From positions 1 through 5,972 of the forward strand of contig URKE01000070.1 of the NCBI GenBank assembly GCA_900548285.1: a DNA stretch of 5,972 nucleotides. Reading direction: 5' to 3'. Each line of letters begins with the position of its first letter. Position 1 is the first letter of the stretch. Below are positions 1 through 3,000 of the stretch, in pieces. The notes beneath the pieces are model-generated. The model worked only from the letters and a program-made list of their open reading frames with translations, was not told the DNA's origin and did no database searches. Origin of the DNA: an uncultured Eubacteriales bacterium (GTDB taxonomy: Bacteria; Bacillota; Clostridia; Christensenellales; Borkfalkiaceae). Made by a program: the position numbers and the translations under genes.

Positions 1-3000
1 TCGGCGCAAGATACGATATGTTCGTCAAGCGTTTCGGGTATATCAACAGCAAAAATAACTTGCGACTTTTTAAGCCCGACGGCGACAGCGCGCTTTTGTT
101 TGCTTGCGAGAACGTTTCTGATGATGAAGAAACGGTAACGAAAGCAGATGTATTTACAAAAAGGACTATAAGACCGTACACGGCGGTAACAAGTACCGAC
201 GATTGTTTCGAGGCGTTGCAGATAAGCAAAAACGAGCGTGGCTCAGTAGATATTTCGTATATCGAAGAACTCACAAAGAAAGATTACGACACCGTGCTTG
301 CCGAACTCGGTAACGCAGTATTTCGTAATCCTGTAGCGGTCAACCCGGAAGATAAATATTCGGGCTTTGAAACGGCAGAAGAGTATCTTTCAGGCAGAGT
401 GGTGGATAAACTGCAAGCCGCCGAAAGAATGAAGCAAAGTAACCCCGATTTAATTGACTACGACAAGAATATTTCGGCTTTACGGGAAGTGCAACCTTCG
501 CCCGTCAGGGCTTCGGATATTGCGGTCAGAGTCGGAACAAGTTGGATAGACAAAGAACTGTATAAAGAGTTCTTCTGCGAGCTTATAGGTAAGTTGATTG
601 AGCGCGGTATTCCCGAAAACGAGATTGCTTTTATCCACGACGCAAATACGGACAAGGCAAAACAAGATCTTTTCAACGCAATCAACGCGGGAACGGTGCG
701 CGTGCTTATAGGTAGTACGGAAAAATGTGGTGCGGGAACAAACGTGCAGGAACGGCTCGTTGCGATACATCATTTGGACGCACCATATCGTCCGCGCGAC
801 CTTATTCAGAGAGATGGGCGCGGCATTCGGCAGGGAAATAGGAACAAGATCATTCGTATTTACACCTATGCGGAAGAGAGAACGTTTGACAGTTATTCGT
901 ATCAGATACTTGAAACCAAACAGCGGTTTATTTCGCAGGTGGAAAAAGGGGATATGACGGTGCGTGAAGCCGACGACATTGACGAGGCAACGCTTTCTTA
1001 TGCAGAAATCAAGGCAATCACGTCAGCCAATCCGAAAATCAAGCGAAAAATGGAACTTGATATGGAAATGGCTCGGCTTCGTGATTTGGAAAGCCGATAT
1101 AAGAAAGAATTGTTTGCTTTGCAAGACAAGGTGCGAAAGGAGTTTCCCGAACAAATCCAACGTCAGGAACTTTACCTTGAAAGGGTGAGGAAAGATGTCG
1201 AACTCGTAAAGGAAAAGTACAACCCCGAACACTTTGAAATCAACGTCGGCGGAACGGTGTATTCGGACAACTTAGAGGACGGAAAGAAGAACGGCGGACT
1301 TGCCCTTATGGACGCATTGTTCCACAACAAAACGGGAACGGTGGTAGCCGAGTATTGCGGTTTCAAAATCTCTTTGAATCCTATCGAACTACTATCAAAC
1401 GAACGGAGCATTACGCTTTCGGGCGCAGGACAGTACAAAATGGATATAGGCGAGAGCGCAAGCGGAAATCTTACCCGTTTAGAGAATTTCGTAAAGGAAT
1501 TTGCCACCCGCGAAGAACGTGCGGTAAAGCGTTTGGAATCCACAAAAGCAGACTTTGAAGTGGCGAAAGAACAAGTTAAAGTACCGTTCGAGCATAAGGA
1601 CAAGATTATGGAACTGAACACGGAACTTTCCGAACTCAATGCCGAACTTGACCTTAATAAGCGCGAAGAAGTGGTAATCGACGACGGCGAAGAGGATGGC
1701 GAAACGAACGAAACTGAAGAGGTTTACGCGGCGTTGCCGAAAAAACAAACAAAAACAAGGAAACAGAAAAAGACTATGCTGACAAAAAAATTATATCGAA
1801 CGTATAAGCAGACGGAAGAGAAGAACCCCGGCGCGATGGTGTTTGCCGTAAAGAACGGGGATTACACTTGTTTCGACGATACGACCGAAGAATTGATGGC
1901 GTTGTCGAGCTTATCGCCTTCGTATTTCAAAGTGGGCGAAAAGGACGTAAAAACTCTGACGATAGACGAAACGCTGTTCAAGGAATTTGCGGATGCTTTT
2001 GTAAGCGCGGGATTAAAAATTGCATTGTTTGATGAGCCGGAAGAAGAAAAAACGTTTATCGACGAGAGCGACAAGGTTGCCGCAATGCAGGTTGATATAC
2101 TTCCCGATTACACCGTATCGCAGGAGCAAATGCACGAGTACGGTTACACTTGGGACGGAATGCTGCCTGTAAGAATCAGAACGGCAAGAGTGCTTTACGG
2201 CACAGGCGTGGAACTTTATAGGCTCGGCAAAGACGATACCGAGGGAAAAGTCGAAAACGGGGATTTTGAAGATACCGAGAGCTTATACGGTGTTGAAAAG
2301 CCTGCTTGGGAAGCGTTCATCACTTCTGAAAAAGGTAAGGCGTATCTGACCGCTTGGCACAACGTTGTCGAAAGCGCGAGCAAGGTTGTAAACGATGAAA
2401 TGAGTTATCTTGACGGGGCGTATGCCGATGCTCTTTCAAATGTTTTCTTTGAAGAACGGGAAGCGATAGAAAAAGTGCTTCACGGCGAGTACGCGTCGAG
2501 CGAAGAAGCGAAACCGTATTTGAAGCCGCTTCTTGAAAGGTATCATAAGCGTTTCCCGTTGGATATTCTTCTCGAATATTACGGTTGGGATAACGACGAC
2601 GTTTATAAGGCATTGGCTGAAAATATTCCCGACGCGGAATTGCGCGAGTATGCGACGAAAGTTGAAAACGAGCCTGTTTCCGTGGAAGCACCGAGTTACA
2701 AAGAACTTGTCAGAAACAGCGTTGAGAAAGAATTTGAAGAGTTCAAAGCAAACCTTATGGGTAAGTCTGCGGAAGAGATATTCCAAAACAACTATGAGAT
2801 TCACGTTAAAACGGAACTCTTCGATACGCTTTGCGGCGAATATGTAGATGTCGGTGAAGAGTATTACAAGGCTTTGTATGAAGAAGTAGATCACGGCGGA
2901 ATTCTGCAACAGCTTTATGATGACTTTCTCGGTTCGGAATATGCGAGCGTTTCTACGGGTGAGGATACACTTTCCTTTATCAAAGACTATTGCGAACATT

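Noticed and set aside
18..20. ATG at 18 as the true start of the large protein
   Set aside because: The frame is open to the left edge and the codons before it already match the conserved family segment, so the gene starts outside the window.
238..1000. The 'GAGTNVQ' sequence as a possible Walker A loop
   Set aside because: It lacks the lysine of GxxxxGK[ST] and stands in the position and context of SF2 motif V, just before motif VI.
1172..1639. Open frame of 155 codons on the - strand
   Set aside because: It is antisense to the family-conserved helicase C-terminal region and its serine-rich translation is typical of reverse-complement Glu/Phe codons.
2085..2312. Assignment of residues 690-765 to a named DUF such as DUF4316 or YodL
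   Set aside because: The 'MLPV...A..LY' pattern felt familiar but I could not match enough positions to any one family.
2533..2847. Open frame of 104 codons on the + strand in another frame
   Set aside because: It is inside the giant coding sequence, with no family pattern and no ribosome-binding site, and the main frame is clearly coding here.
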